The notes: a model not told the origin generated them from the letters alone. A stretch of DNA of 64,000 nt from Allocatelliglobosispora scoriae (GCF_014204945.1 NZ_JACHMN010000003.1:2790001-2854000); one strand, 5' to 3'. Shown: positions 1 through 8,623, counted from the stretch's first letter. Program-made: numbers and translations.

Positions 1-513
1 GTGCTCTATGTCGACAGTGGACAGATCATCACGTCGGCCGGAGCGACGGCCGGGATCGACATGTGCCTGCACCTGATCCGGCGCGACCACGGTGCGGCGG
101 TCGCCGCCGACGCCGCGCGGCTCGCCGTGGCGCCCCTGCACCGCGACGGCGGGCAGGCGCAGTTCATCCTGCGCGCCCGGCTGGACTCCGCCGCCGCCGG
201 GCTGGGGCAGCTGCTGGAGTGGATCGAGGAGAACGCCTACCGCGACCTCAGCCTCGACGACCTGGCGAGCCGGGCGGCGATGAGCATCCGCACGCTGAAC
301 CGGCGGTTCCGCGAGGAGACCGGGCAGACGCCGATGCAGTGGCTCAACGGGGTGCGGATCCGCCAGGCGCAGGAGCTGCTGGAGACGACCGACCACGGCG
401 TCGACCGCATCGCGCACCAGGTGGGCTTCACCTCGCCGACGAATTTCCGCGCCCAGTTCAAGCGGATCAGCGGCGTCGCACCCCAGGCGTACCGCACCAC
501 GTTCCGCGGCTGA
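1..513 (+). CDS. GlxA-family AraC-type transcriptional regulator, C-terminal part
   Basis: The gene enters from the left edge, so the true start is outside the window. The visible 170 residues begin in the end of a DJ-1/PfpI-like domain (the ITSAGATAGIDMCLHLI stretch that closes the amidase-like fold in GlxA regulators). An AraC/XylS DNA-binding domain with two helix-turn-helix motifs follows, about residues 70-165 (SLDDLASRAAMSIRTLNRRF and VDRIAHQVGFTSPTNFRAQFKR). Family members usually run about 320 residues, so about half is missing. By family it is a transcription factor. Its ligand and targets cannot be told from here. Confidence 0.9.
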   Translation: MLYVDSGQIITSAGATAGIDMCLHLIRRDHGAAVAADAARLAVAPLHRDGGQAQFILRARLDSAAAGLGQLLEWIEENAYRDLSLDDLASRAAMSIRTLNRRFREETGQTPMQWLNGVRIRQAQELLETTDHGVDRIAHQVGFTSPTNFRAQFKRISGVAPQAYRTTFRG

Positions 514-569
514 CGGGCACCCGGGTCGCGATCATGTCCAAAGTCGCGGATCCTCGATGGCGGGTGGAT

Positions 570-1496
570 TCAGGCCGCGACGGTGCCGCGCTTCATGAGG
601 TGCTGCGCGAAGTCGTCGCGGCCGTCCATGGAGTGCGCGACGGCGTTGCGGTAGGCCACCGACGCCCACAGCTGCACCTCGCGGTCGGCGAGCTCGCCGA
701 AGATGCCCGTCAGCCACCGCCGCATCCGCCAGGTGAGGACGGACTCCGGCTCGGCGAGCAGGCCGCCCTCCCGCCGCAGCGCCCGCGCGTAACGGTCCAC
801 CAGACTCACATATGCCGACCCGCCGAGCCGTTCCAGCAGCGCGAACTCGAACCCGTGCAGGACCGCCTGCGCTCGCCAGTAGTCCAGCGATCGGCGCGAC
901 GGCGAGTGCCGCTGCGTCCCCATCGCGTGGCGGATCTCGTAGAGCATGAGCACCCCCTTGCCCAGCGTGCTGAGCTGCTCCTGCGGCACCTGCGGCGGCA
1001 GGACGACGAGCCGGGTGAGCTGGCCGGTGCCCAGGTCGACCCCGCCCCGGAACGCGGGCAGCCACCGGCCGAGCAGCCGGTCGAGCTCCGCGCCCGGCCC
1101 GGCCTTGCGGTCCAGGCCGGTCAGCGGCACCAGCAGCGTCCGCGCCTGGTAGCCGCCGACGAGCTCGGCCCCCTCCGGCTGCTGGAACCGGTCGCGCAGC
1201 TCGGCGAGGCTCGCGGCGGAGTCGTCGGTGCCGCCGGTCGTCGCGAGCAGGTGGCCGCCGGTGCCCGGCAGCAGAAAACCGGGGACCAGGTGGGTACGCA
1301 GGAAGCGGAGCGCCTCGGCGGCGTCCAGCATCTCGCCGGCCGCCTCGCCGACCGTCTCCGCCGCCTGGATCCACTCCCGCGCCACCTGATACCGGTGGCT
1401 GAAGTCGGTCCGCAGCTCGTCGACGCCGGCATCGGGGAACATGCCGGCGAAGAACCCGGGCACGAAGGCCGGTGCTGCGAATACGCCCTCCACCAT
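570..1496 (-). CDS. conserved hypothetical protein
   Basis: I do not recognise this 308-residue protein. It is soluble-looking with no signal peptide, membrane segment or clear catalytic motif. Its C-terminal half is Arg/Leu-rich and probably helical (RSLDYWRAQAVLHGFEFALLERL region). It follows the PseI-like gene on the same strand. An in-frame TTG at 1583 lies directly against the stop codon of that gene and would give a protein 29 residues longer. I prefer the ATG because the extra N-terminus looks non-coding. Its order after PseI suggests co-transcription only. Confidence 0.7.
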   Translation of the reverse strand: MVEGVFAAPAFVPGFFAGMFPDAGVDELRTDFSHRYQVAREWIQAAETVGEAAGEMLDAAEALRFLRTHLVPGFLLPGTGGHLLATTGGTDDSAASLAELRDRFQQPEGAELVGGYQARTLLVPLTGLDRKAGPGAELDRLLGRWLPAFRGGVDLGTGQLTRLVVLPPQVPQEQLSTLGKGVLMLYEIRHAMGTQRHSPSRRSLDYWRAQAVLHGFEFALLERLGGSAYVSLVDRYARALRREGGLLAEPESVLTWRMRRWLTGIFGELADREVQLWASVAYRNAVAHSMDGRDDFAQHLMKRGTVAA

Positions 1497-1583
1497 GAGC
1501 CCACGATATCGACTTCCATCGACATGTGACGCTCTTCCGCGCGGCGTGGGCCAGCTGTCATAAAAGTGACAGTTGTCGATCAA

Positions 1584-2633
1584 CTAGACGAGGTCCCAGG
1601 TGAGCGGGGTGCCCCGGACGGCGTCGCGGCTGAAGACGCGGCCCCGCACCGTGTCGAACTCCCCGGGTGGCAGGCCACCGGCCGGGCGGATCGAGCGCAC
1701 GTTGCCCGGGCCGACCGGGTCACCCGCGCGGACATCGGCGACCACGTAGAGGGACCTGCGGAAGCGCAGCCCCTCCCGTTCGCTGCCGGTCGGGCCGATC
1801 CGGGTGGAGCCGAGCGCCTGCCAGGCCCGCTCGCTCTCGGCGACCAGCGCCGACATCTCCGCCGGGCTCAGTGAGAAGGCCGCGTCCACCCCGCCGTCGG
1901 CCCGGTCCAGGGTGAGGTGCTTCTCGATGACGATGGCGCCCAGCGCGACCGCCGCCAGCGGCACGCCGATGCCCGTCGTGTGATCGGAGAGGCCGACCTG
2001 CACGCCGAACGTCTCCGCCAGCATCGGAATGCGTCGCAGGTTGCTCTCCTGCGGCGGCGACGGATAGGAGGCGGTGCACGCGAGCAGCACGATCTGCTCC
2101 GCCCCGGCATCGCGGGCGGCCTCCAGCGCGGCGGCGATCTCCCCGATGCCGGCCATGCCGGTGGAGATGATCAGCGGCTTGCCGGTCCGCGCCACGAGCC
2201 GGATCAGCGGCAGGTCCACCAGCTCCGACGAGGCGATCTTGTATGCCGGTGCGCCCAACGACTCCAGCAACTCCACGGCGGTCGGATCGAACGGTGCGGA
2301 GAAGACCGTCAGCCCGTGCTCCCGAGCCCGTTCGAAGATCGGCCCATGCCACTCGTACGGCGTATGCGCCTGCTGAAACAGCTGGTAGAGGCTCTGCCCA
2401 CCCCACAGTTCGTGCCCGTCCCCGACCCGGAAGGCCGGACCGTCGCAGTCGATCGTGATCGTGTCCGGCGTGTAGGTCTGCAGCTTCAGAGCGTGCGCGC
2501 CGGTCCCCGCGACCGCGTCGACGATGGCGAGTGCGCGGTCCAGCGATCCGTTGTGGTTGCCCGACATCTCGGCGATGACGAACGGGCGGACATCCGGCCC
2601 CACCGGGTGCCCGGCGATCTCGATGCTTGTCAT
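1584..2633 (-). CDS. pseI: PseI/NeuB-family sialic or pseudaminic acid synthase
   Basis: A 349-residue enzyme of the NeuB/SpsE/PseI family. These condense phosphoenolpyruvate with an N-acetylated amino sugar to make a nine-carbon nonulosonic acid. The N-terminal TIM barrel (about 1-270) has the family signatures FVIAEMSGNHNGS, IKLQTYTPDTI-like KLQTYTPDTITID, KIASSELVDLPLI, STGMAGIGEI and the metal-binding IEKHLTLDR segment. The C-terminal SAF/antifreeze-like domain (about 285-349) contains RRSLYVVADVRAGD. The NHNGSLDRAL wording is closer to PseI than NeuB, so pseudaminic-type product is preferred, but substrate is inference. No other nonulosonate gene (PseB, C, F, G, H) is near it. Confidence 0.88.
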   Translation of the reverse strand: MTSIEIAGHPVGPDVRPFVIAEMSGNHNGSLDRALAIVDAVAGTGAHALKLQTYTPDTITIDCDGPAFRVGDGHELWGGQSLYQLFQQAHTPYEWHGPIFERAREHGLTVFSAPFDPTAVELLESLGAPAYKIASSELVDLPLIRLVARTGKPLIISTGMAGIGEIAAALEAARDAGAEQIVLLACTASYPSPPQESNLRRIPMLAETFGVQVGLSDHTTGIGVPLAAVALGAIVIEKHLTLDRADGGVDAAFSLSPAEMSALVAESERAWQALGSTRIGPTGSEREGLRFRRSLYVVADVRAGDPVGPGNVRSIRPAGGLPPGEFDTVRGRVFSRDAVRGTPLTWDLV

Positions 2634-2703
2634 GCCGCCAGTCTCAGCCGGCGACCCGCGCCCGGTCCAAGACCTGTCCGGGCCGCAGTGACAGGATCAG
2701 GTT

Positions 2704-3609
2704 ATGAATCCAGGTGACGGCATCGACCTGCGGCTCCTGCGGTATTTCCTGACGGTCGCCGAGGAGCTGCACTTCACCCGCGCGGCCGCCCGGCTCTACA
2801 TCTCGCAACCGGCGCTGAGCAACCAGATCCAGCGCCTGGAACGGGAGCTGGGAACCGCGCTGTTCGCCCGCACGACCCGTGGGGTGAACCTCACCTCGGC
2901 GGGGGCGGCGTTCCTGCCTTACGCCCAGCAGACCGTCACCGCCCTGCTCACCGGGATCGCCGCGGCGAACGCCGACACCGTGGTCCGGGTGGACGTGCTC
3001 GACGCGGAGCTGCGTACCCCACGGGTGGTGTTGAGCTTCTTGCGCACCGCGCACCCGGACCTGCGGGTGCTGGTCACGGCCCAGGGCAGCGCGAGCCAGC
3101 GGCGCCGGATCCTCGCCGCGGACCTCGACGCCGGCTTCTGCGGCCTCGGCGCCGTCGCCGACGACGCGCTGGCCGGCGAGGTGATCCACCGGGAGCCGGT
3201 GGACGTGGTGCTCCCCGCGACCCACCCGCTCGCCGGCGCGGAGCAGGTCGGCCTGGCCGCGCTCGCCGAGGACGTCTTCTACCTCCCGCACGACGCGGTG
3301 GCGCCGGAGTGGAACGACTTCGTCCGCGCGGCCTGCCGGGACGCGGGTTTTCAACCGCGCCGCCACCCGACCGCGACCGACGGCGCCGCGACCGCGCTCG
3401 ACCTCGTCCGCGAGGGCGCCTGCGTCACGCTGGGCCTGCGGTCGACACCCCATCCCGAGGGGACCGTGCGGCGACCGCTCGCCGGGGCGGGGCTCGCCTA
3501 TCCGTGGGCGCTGATGTGGCACCGGCAGCACGGCGACCGCCCGGCGATCACGCTGGTCCGCGATGCCGCCCGCGCGGCGGCGACGGCACACGGCTGGGCT
3601 ACGCGATGA
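2704..3609 (+). CDS. LysR-family transcriptional regulator
   Basis: A 301-residue LysR-type regulator. The N-terminal winged helix-turn-helix (residues about 8-67) shows the usual LRYFLTVAEELHFTRAAARL and ISQPALSNQIQRLERELG segments. The rest is a periplasmic-binding-protein-like effector domain that is shorter and Arg-rich. It is transcribed divergently from the PseI-like gene with a 70-bp gap, the usual position for a regulator of its divergent neighbour. Its 3' end overlaps the convergent PPOX gene by 11 bp. The effector is not predictable. Confidence 0.92.
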   Translation: MNPGDGIDLRLLRYFLTVAEELHFTRAAARLYISQPALSNQIQRLERELGTALFARTTRGVNLTSAGAAFLPYAQQTVTALLTGIAAANADTVVRVDVLDAELRTPRVVLSFLRTAHPDLRVLVTAQGSASQRRRILAADLDAGFCGLGAVADDALAGEVIHREPVDVVLPATHPLAGAEQVGLAALAEDVFYLPHDAVAPEWNDFVRAACRDAGFQPRRHPTATDGAATALDLVREGACVTLGLRSTPHPEGTVRRPLAGAGLAYPWALMWHRQHGDRPAITLVRDAARAAATAHGWATR

Positions 3610-4114
3610 GCTTGGCGAAGTCCGGCGCGTAAACCGTCATCCAGTGCGGCTGCAGCCGGTAGTAGACCACCTCGGTGTCCCAGTCGAAGGCGTCGGCTCC
3701 GTAGAACCCCTGGAAGTACTCGAGCAGATCCGGCCAGTCCGCCGCCGGCGCACCGTCGAGGGGATTGAGGATCTCCACCGTGCCGTGCGTGAACACGCCC
3801 AGGTCCTCGCCGCGCAGGTGGGCGATGCTGGCGGCGGGGCGGGCGGCGAGGTGGCGGGCCTTGGCGGCGGTGCGGGCCGTGCCGAAGCACCACCGACCGT
3901 GCAGGAAGTGCCCGTCCACGGCGCTGATCCGCGGCTCGCCCTTCGCCGTCACGGTCGACAGGGCGAGCGTGCACATCCCGGTCAGGACCTGCGTGAGCTG
4001 CTCCGCCGTGACGGTGCGCTCGGTGACGATCGACCGGAGGTGCGCGGTGGAGCGGGACAGGGAGGCATCGAGCAGGGCCTGGAGTTCGGTGAGCTCCTCG
4101 GACGTTTCGCGCAT
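3599..4114 (-). CDS. pyridoxamine 5'-phosphate oxidase-family flavoprotein
   Basis: A 171-residue protein with the split-barrel flavin-binding fold of the PPOX family (CTLALSTVTAKGEPRISAVDGHFLHGRWCFGTARTAAKARHLAARPAAS is the strand pair and phosphate-contact loop; the conserved pattern is read across residues about 45-95). Members bind FMN or F420 and act as oxidoreductases or general stress proteins. An N-terminal helix of about 40 residues precedes the barrel. Its stop overlaps the end of the convergent LysR gene. The specific cofactor cannot be decided from the sequence alone. Confidence 0.82.
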   Translation of the reverse strand: MRETSEELTELQALLDASLSRSTAHLRSIVTERTVTAEQLTQVLTGMCTLALSTVTAKGEPRISAVDGHFLHGRWCFGTARTAAKARHLAARPAASIAHLRGEDLGVFTHGTVEILNPLDGAPAADWPDLLEYFQGFYGADAFDWDTEVVYYRLQPHWMTVYAPDFAKLIA

Positions 4115-4141
4115 CAGGCCAGGATAGCCAGGACCGGGCCG

Positions 4142-4837
4142 CTACCCGCCGAGGATCTGCACGATCTCGGTGAAGCCGCGACGCCGCGCGTGCTCCAGCG
4201 CGGTGACGCCGTCGCTGTCGCCGATTCCCACATCGGCCCCGGCCGCGACGAGAATTCGAGCAATCTCCTGGTACGCCGCCGTGCCGTCACCGAGCACCAC
4301 GCACTCCAGCAGCGCGGTCCACCCGAGCCGGTTGACGTGGTTGACGTCGATGCCGGTGGTGACGACCCGCCGGACGTAGTCGACGTGGCCGCGCTCGCTC
4401 GCCGGGATGACGGAGACCCCGCCGTAGCGGTTGACGATCGTCAGGTCCGGCTTGGCCGGCAGCAGCACCTCGAGCATCGCGACGCTGCCGGTGACTCCGG
4501 TGACCAGCCACGGTGTGTCGTGCTGGTCGTCGAGGGCGTTCGGGTCGGCTCCGGCCGCGACGAGCAGCTTCGCCGCGTCGACGTGGTCGCCGGTGACCGC
4601 GAGCAGCAGCGGGGTGCGGCGACGCTCGTCGCGGGCCTCCACGTCGGCGCCGCCGTCGATGGCCGCGCGGACACCGGGGGTGTCGCCGTCGCGGGCGGCG
4701 ACGAGCAGGTCCTGGTCGGCCGATCCGGTCACGGCTGTCTCCTCACGGTTCACGGCGAAACGGTGCACGGCGACCGCGACGGCGACTCCGGCCAGGGCCA
4801 GCAGCCCGACCAGCGCCACGACCCGGAGCATCCGCAC
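4142..4837 (-). CDS. membrane-anchored ankyrin-repeat protein
   Basis: A 231-residue protein. Residues 4-25 form one hydrophobic segment (LRVVALVGLLALAGVAVAVAV), a membrane anchor or signal. It is followed by four or five ankyrin repeats (for example DTPGVRAAIDGGADVEARDE, RTPLLLAVTGDHVDAAKLLV, GWTALLECVVLGDGTAAYQE). Ankyrin repeats are protein-binding scaffolds; here they would sit outside the cytoplasmic membrane. The start is GTG at 4837 or ATG at 4831. It lies downstream of the GH13 gene on the same strand but a strong hairpin separates them. Confidence 0.85.
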   Translation of the reverse strand: MRMLRVVALVGLLALAGVAVAVAVHRFAVNREETAVTGSADQDLLVAARDGDTPGVRAAIDGGADVEARDERRRTPLLLAVTGDHVDAAKLLVAAGADPNALDDQHDTPWLVTGVTGSVAMLEVLLPAKPDLTIVNRYGGVSVIPASERGHVDYVRRVVTTGIDVNHVNRLGWTALLECVVLGDGTAAYQEIARILVAAGADVGIGDSDGVTALEHARRRGFTEIVQILGG

Positions 4838-4870
4838 ACCACCGATTCAACACCGTCGGAGCGGTGAGTC

Positions 4871-4925
4871 GTAGATCTTGTGCGTTTTCCGTCGCTCTGG
4901 GCGACGGAAAACGCACAAGATCTAC
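4871..4925. terminator. perfect 25-bp inverted repeat between GH13 and ankyrin genes
   Basis: Arms 4871-4895 and 4901-4925 are exact reverse complements with a 5-nt loop (tctgg). It lies 10 bp past the GH13 stop, so it probably terminates that transcript. There is no long U-tract. The arm starts GTAGATC and contains TTTTCC, recalling the GATC-type repeats elsewhere in the window, but the match is partial. Confidence 0.75.
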
Positions 4926-4935
4926 GAGCCGCCGA

Positions 4936-6621
4936 TCAGCCGTCGGTGCGGGCGGTCAGCGGCGGAGCGCCGACGGTGGTGTGGCGCCGCAGCCGGATCC
5001 ACCGGTATCCGTAGCCGGACAGGGCGAGGCTCGCCAGCTTCACGGCACCGTAGTCGCGGTCGGCGAGCACGTCGTTGGGGAACTCCGCCAGCTCCGACAG
5101 GGACCCGAGGTCCACTGTGGCCTCCTCGTCGGAGAGGTTGTGCAGGAAGACCATGACGCCGGTGCTGTGGTCGGCCCGGTGCACCAGTACGCCGGCCGGC
5201 GCCGGGACGTCGACGTGCTTGCAGGTGCCCGAACCGATCTCCGGCGCTTCGCGCAGGGTCCGGATCATCCGCTCGAACCAGCCCAGCAGCGAGGTCGGGT
5301 CCTGGCGCTGCGCGGTGACGTTGACGTGCTGGTACCCGAACTCGCCGCTGTCGATGACGGGCCGGCACAGCGACTGCGCCGGTGCGCTGGAGAAGCCGGC
5401 GTTGGGCAGGTGGGACCACTGCATGGGGGTCCGGATCGCCTGCCGGTCGGGGAGTGACAGGTCCTCGCCCATGCCGATCTCCTCGCCGTACCGGATCACC
5501 GGGGTGCCGCGCAGCGCGAACTGCAGGGCGTAGGCGAGTTCGAGGCGCCGCCGGTCGTTGCCGAGCATCGGTGCCAGCCGGCGCCGGATCCCCCGGCCGT
5601 AGAGCTGGTGCAGCTCCGGGTCCGGCCCGAACTCGGCGAAGACCTCCGCGCGCTGCTCGGCGGTGAGGCGGGACAGGTCGACCTCGTCGTGGTTGCGCAG
5701 GAACGTGGCCCACTGGGCGCCCGGCGGCAGCTCCGGGGTGTCGCGCAGGGCTTCGATGACCGACTCGGGGTTGCGTCTCGCCAGGGCCAGCATGATCCGG
5801 CCGTTGAGCATGAAGTCGAAGAGCATGTGCAGCCGGTTGCCGGACCCGCCCCGGTCGCCGAAGTAGACCTTGAGCTGGTCGGGCTCGACGTTCGCCTCGG
5901 CGAGCAGCACCGCGTCGGCGCGCAGCCACTGCACGTGGTCGCGCAGCTCGGTGAGGAACTCCAGGTCCTTGGGGGAATCGGCGTTGCCGGGCTCGGTCAG
6001 TTCCAGGATGAACGGGGCCGCGTCGATCCGGAACCCGGCCACCCCGAGCTTGATCCAGAACGTCAGGATCTTCTTGATCTCCGCGCGGACCATCGGGTTG
6101 GCGAAGTTGAGATCGGGCTGGAAGTCGTAGAAGCGGTGGTAATACCACTGCTTGGCCCGCCGGTCATAGGTCCAGGTCTCCTTCTGCTCGCCGGGGAAGA
6201 CCATGCCCTGCCTGCGGTCCGACGGCTCGCTCTCGCTCCAGACAAACCAGTCACGGTACGCCGAATCGGGCGACGACCGAGCCGCGACGAACCACGGGTG
6301 CTCATCGGAGGTGTGGTTCACGACGAGGTCGATGATGACTTTGATGCCGAGCTGCTCCGCGTCGTGCAGCAGCTGCGCGAAGTCGCCCAGCGAGCCGAGC
6401 CGGGGATCGATGCCGTAGAAGTCCGTCACGTCGTAGCCGTCGTCGCGGCCGGGTGTCGGGTGGATCGGGTGCAGCCAGATGCAGGTGACGCCCAGCCGGG
6501 CCAGGTAGTCCAGCCTTCCGATCAGGCCCGGGATGTCACCCACCCCGTCGCCGTTGGAGTCCTGGAACGTCTCGACGTCCAAGCAGTAGATCACGGCCTT
6601 CGAGTACCAGCGGTCGCTCAT
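4936..6621 (-). CDS. GH13 alpha-amylase-family enzyme, trehalose synthase-like
   Basis: A 561-residue GH13 enzyme without a signal peptide, hence cytoplasmic. All four GH13 core motifs are present: DLVVNHTSDEHPW (region I), GFRIDAAPF with the nucleophile Asp (region II), LLAEANVEP with the acid Glu (region III) and FLRNHDEVDL (region IV). WYSKAVIYCLDVETFQDSNG and RTPMQWS are typical of the trehalose synthase/maltose-transglucosylating subgroup. A beta-sandwich domain C closes the protein. The reaction may be maltose-trehalose interconversion or alpha-glucoside hydrolysis; sequence alone does not decide. I chose ATG 6621 because homology starts there. The open frame extends far upstream only because of high GC. 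Confidence 0.88.
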   Translation of the reverse strand: MSDRWYSKAVIYCLDVETFQDSNGDGVGDIPGLIGRLDYLARLGVTCIWLHPIHPTPGRDDGYDVTDFYGIDPRLGSLGDFAQLLHDAEQLGIKVIIDLVVNHTSDEHPWFVAARSSPDSAYRDWFVWSESEPSDRRQGMVFPGEQKETWTYDRRAKQWYYHRFYDFQPDLNFANPMVRAEIKKILTFWIKLGVAGFRIDAAPFILELTEPGNADSPKDLEFLTELRDHVQWLRADAVLLAEANVEPDQLKVYFGDRGGSGNRLHMLFDFMLNGRIMLALARRNPESVIEALRDTPELPPGAQWATFLRNHDEVDLSRLTAEQRAEVFAEFGPDPELHQLYGRGIRRRLAPMLGNDRRRLELAYALQFALRGTPVIRYGEEIGMGEDLSLPDRQAIRTPMQWSHLPNAGFSSAPAQSLCRPVIDSGEFGYQHVNVTAQRQDPTSLLGWFERMIRTLREAPEIGSGTCKHVDVPAPAGVLVHRADHSTGVMVFLHNLSDEEATVDLGSLSELAEFPNDVLADRDYGAVKLASLALSGYGYRWIRLRRHTTVGAPPLTARTDG

Positions 6622-6666
6622 CCCAGACTCATCACCACTCGGCGCCGCCCGTAAACACCGGGCATC

Positions 6667-6697
6667 TTGACCTCGCCCCAGGGGCGGGCCGCAGACT
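6667..6697 (+). promoter_or_regulatory. MerR-type promoter with 19-bp spacer and internal dyad
   Basis: TTGACC at 6667-6672 and CAGACT at 6692-6697 are 19 bp apart, the over-long spacing typical of MerR-controlled promoters. CGCCCC-a-GGGGCG (6674-6686) forms a dyad inside the spacer. The predicted transcription start is at about 6704-6705, on the GTG codon of the MerR gene itself, so autoregulation and a leaderless mRNA are likely. Confidence 0.65.
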
Positions 6698-6704
6698 GGG
6701 CGGC

Positions 6705-7502
6705 GTGGAGAAGGATCACCTGCTGGCGGGGGAGTTCGGCGCGGCCGCCCGCCTGTCGCCGAAGGCCCTGCGGCTCTATGCCGAGCAGGGCATCCTCGTG
6801 CCCGCCAGTGTCGATCCGGTGACCGGCTACCGCTACTACGCCCCTGGCCAGCTGCCCCGTGCCCGCCTGATCGGCCGGCTTCGCGCGCTCGGGCTGCCGC
6901 TGGCCCGGATCGGCTCGCTCGCCGATCTCGACCCCGGCGACCGGGAACTGGAGCTGCGGGGCTGGTTGCGCAGGGAGCGGGAGCTGCTCGACGAGCGCGC
7001 TGCCGTGATCGAAGCGGTACGCGGGTCCGCCGAGGACGCCGCGCTCGTCGCGGCCGTCGCCGTCCGGGATGTGCCCGCGACGAAGGTTCTGTGCCGCAGT
7101 CGCCGGATCGGCTCGGCGGCGCTGCCGGACCTGATCGGGGCTGCGGAACGGGACATCCGTGAGCAGCTCCGAGCCTCCGGGCTCCCCGGTGACGGTGCCC
7201 GACTCGTGTTCTTCCAGGAGCTCGTGACACCGGACAGCGACGGGATCGTGGAGGTGGCGGTCGCCTACGACGGGAGCGTCGAGCCGATCGGCGATCTGCA
7301 CATCCGGCTGGTGCCGGCGCACACCGAGGCGTACCTTCCCGTACCCCCGGGGTTTGAAGATCTTCCGCTGGTCCTGCGGGTGTATGACGCCGTGGAGGCC
7401 TGGACCGACGCCCGGCCCGGCGTCACCTGCACCGGCCACCCCTACGAGATTTATCCGGGCACCCGTGCGCGGTTCGACGTGGCGTACCCGATCAGCAACT
7501 GA
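6705..7502 (+). CDS. MerR-family transcriptional regulator with GyrI-like domain
   Basis: A 265-residue regulator. Residues about 7-75 are the MerR winged helix (GEFGAAARLSPKALRLYAEQG, VDPVTGYRYYAPGQLPRARL). A dimerising helix follows (REREL region). Residues about 110-265 resemble a GyrI-like small-molecule-binding fold, as in BmrR-type multidrug sensors. The start is GTG and appears leaderless, directly at the predicted start of the MerR-type promoter. The C39-like gene follows after 13 bp and is probably in the same transcript. Confidence 0.88.
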   Translation: MEKDHLLAGEFGAAARLSPKALRLYAEQGILVPASVDPVTGYRYYAPGQLPRARLIGRLRALGLPLARIGSLADLDPGDRELELRGWLRRERELLDERAAVIEAVRGSAEDAALVAAVAVRDVPATKVLCRSRRIGSAALPDLIGAAERDIREQLRASGLPGDGARLVFFQELVTPDSDGIVEVAVAYDGSVEPIGDLHIRLVPAHTEAYLPVPPGFEDLPLVLRVYDAVEAWTDARPGVTCTGHPYEIYPGTRARFDVAYPISN

Positions 7503-7515
7503 CGAGAGGCTTTCC

Positions 7516-8436
7516 GTGCGACACCTTCCCTATGTGGGCAACGGCCCCTACTGCTACGCCAACTCCTTCGCCATGCTCCTGGGCGAGCAGTCCCCGTCGA
7601 CCGCAGTCATCGAGGTCGCCACCGGCGGACCGTTCGGCATGCAGCTCATCGGCGGCACCCTGGTGTTCTTCGACGCCTACGGCTGGAACCCGGAGCTGGG
7701 ATTCGACCAGGCGCTCGCTGCGATCGGCTGGACCTCCACCACCACGTCCGGCGGCGAGCCCGCCGAGGCTCTCGCCCGCCTCGCCGCGGCGACCGCCGAG
7801 GGTCCGGTCTGGGTCGGGCCGCTGGAGATGGGCCATCTGCGCCACCACCCCGAGATGAACGGGCCGATCGGCGCCGACCACTTCGTCGTGGCGCTCGACG
7901 TCGACGACGACCGGGTGCTCATCCACGACCCGCACGGCTACCCCTATGCCGAGGTGCCGATCGACGACTTCGTCCTGGCCTGGCGGGCGGAGACGGTGAG
8001 CTACGGCGAGCCCTTCACGATGCGCACCGGCTTCACCAAGAAGGCCGACATTCCCGACGCCGACGCGATCCGGTCGATCATCCCGACCGCGATCGAACGG
8101 CTCTCCATGCACGCGGACCTGGAGATGCCGCCCGGCAGCCTCGGCAACGGCGAGGCCGCCGAACGGGTCGCCCAGCTGATCGAGGCCGGTGCTCGGGACG
8201 GGCTCCGGGAGCACCTCGTCTACTTCGCGATCCGGGTCGGGGCGCGGCGGCTGAGCGACACCGCCGACTGCCTGCTCCTGGCCGGCTACGACGAGGCGGC
8301 GTCGATCGCGGCGACACAGGCCCGGCTCGTCGGCTCGATGCAGCGCCCGATGGTGCTGGGCGACCTGGCGGCGGCTGCGGCGGCGCTCCGCGAGCTGGCC
8401 CCGACCTATGACCGGCTCCGCGCCGCCCTCGTCTAG
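7516..8436 (+). CDS. C39/BtrH-like cysteine protein
   Basis: A 306-residue cytoplasmic protein. The N-terminus (GNGPYCYANSFAMLLGE) and the later segments GADHFVVALDVDDDRVLIHDPHG supply a Cys-His-Asp set laid out as in peptidase C39 or BtrH N-terminal-type papain-like folds. It may therefore be a peptidase, an acyltransferase or a binder. The C-terminal 120 residues are helical and unrecognised. The GTG start is preceded by GAGAGG at 7504-7509. It is in an operon with the MerR regulator, whose GyrI-like domain suggests the pair answers to a small molecule. Confidence 0.72.
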   Translation: MRHLPYVGNGPYCYANSFAMLLGEQSPSTAVIEVATGGPFGMQLIGGTLVFFDAYGWNPELGFDQALAAIGWTSTTTSGGEPAEALARLAAATAEGPVWVGPLEMGHLRHHPEMNGPIGADHFVVALDVDDDRVLIHDPHGYPYAEVPIDDFVLAWRAETVSYGEPFTMRTGFTKKADIPDADAIRSIIPTAIERLSMHADLEMPPGSLGNGEAAERVAQLIEAGARDGLREHLVYFAIRVGARRLSDTADCLLLAGYDEAASIAATQARLVGSMQRPMVLGDLAAAAAALRELAPTYDRLRAALV

Positions 8437-8525
8437 GACGGCGGAGCCCGGGTGCGGAAGGGCGCCCGCCCGTGCGGCTGGGCTGGTAACGCTGTGTGAT
8501 CGCTCGCCGCGGTGAGCCGATAAGT

Positions 8526-8623
8526 GTGCGCGACGCTTTGCTCTGCTTACACGGACGCATCACCAGAATTATCTGGATTTTCCCGGCGATGCGTAGATGT
8601 AAGCAGAGCAAAGCATCGCGCAC
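8526..8623. repeat. 98-nt compound hairpin in the 404-bp gap before the RCC1 gene
   Basis: Arms 8526-8550 and 8599-8623 pair at 24 of 25 positions. Inside, 8555-8561 (acgcatc) pairs with 8588-8594, and 8563-8567 with 8572-8576 (ccaga/tctgg). The inner segment is A+T-rich against its surroundings. It follows the C39-like gene by about 90 bp and may terminate it. No U-tract follows. In the rest of the 8437-8840 gap I see only the presumed promoter region of the RCC1 gene and no coding signal. Confidence 0.7.

Noticed and set aside
6622-7230. N-terminal extension of the GH13 enzyme to 764 residues
   Set aside because: The extension covers the promoter and the whole MerR gene start on the other strand and has no similarity to GH13; homology begins at ATG 6621.
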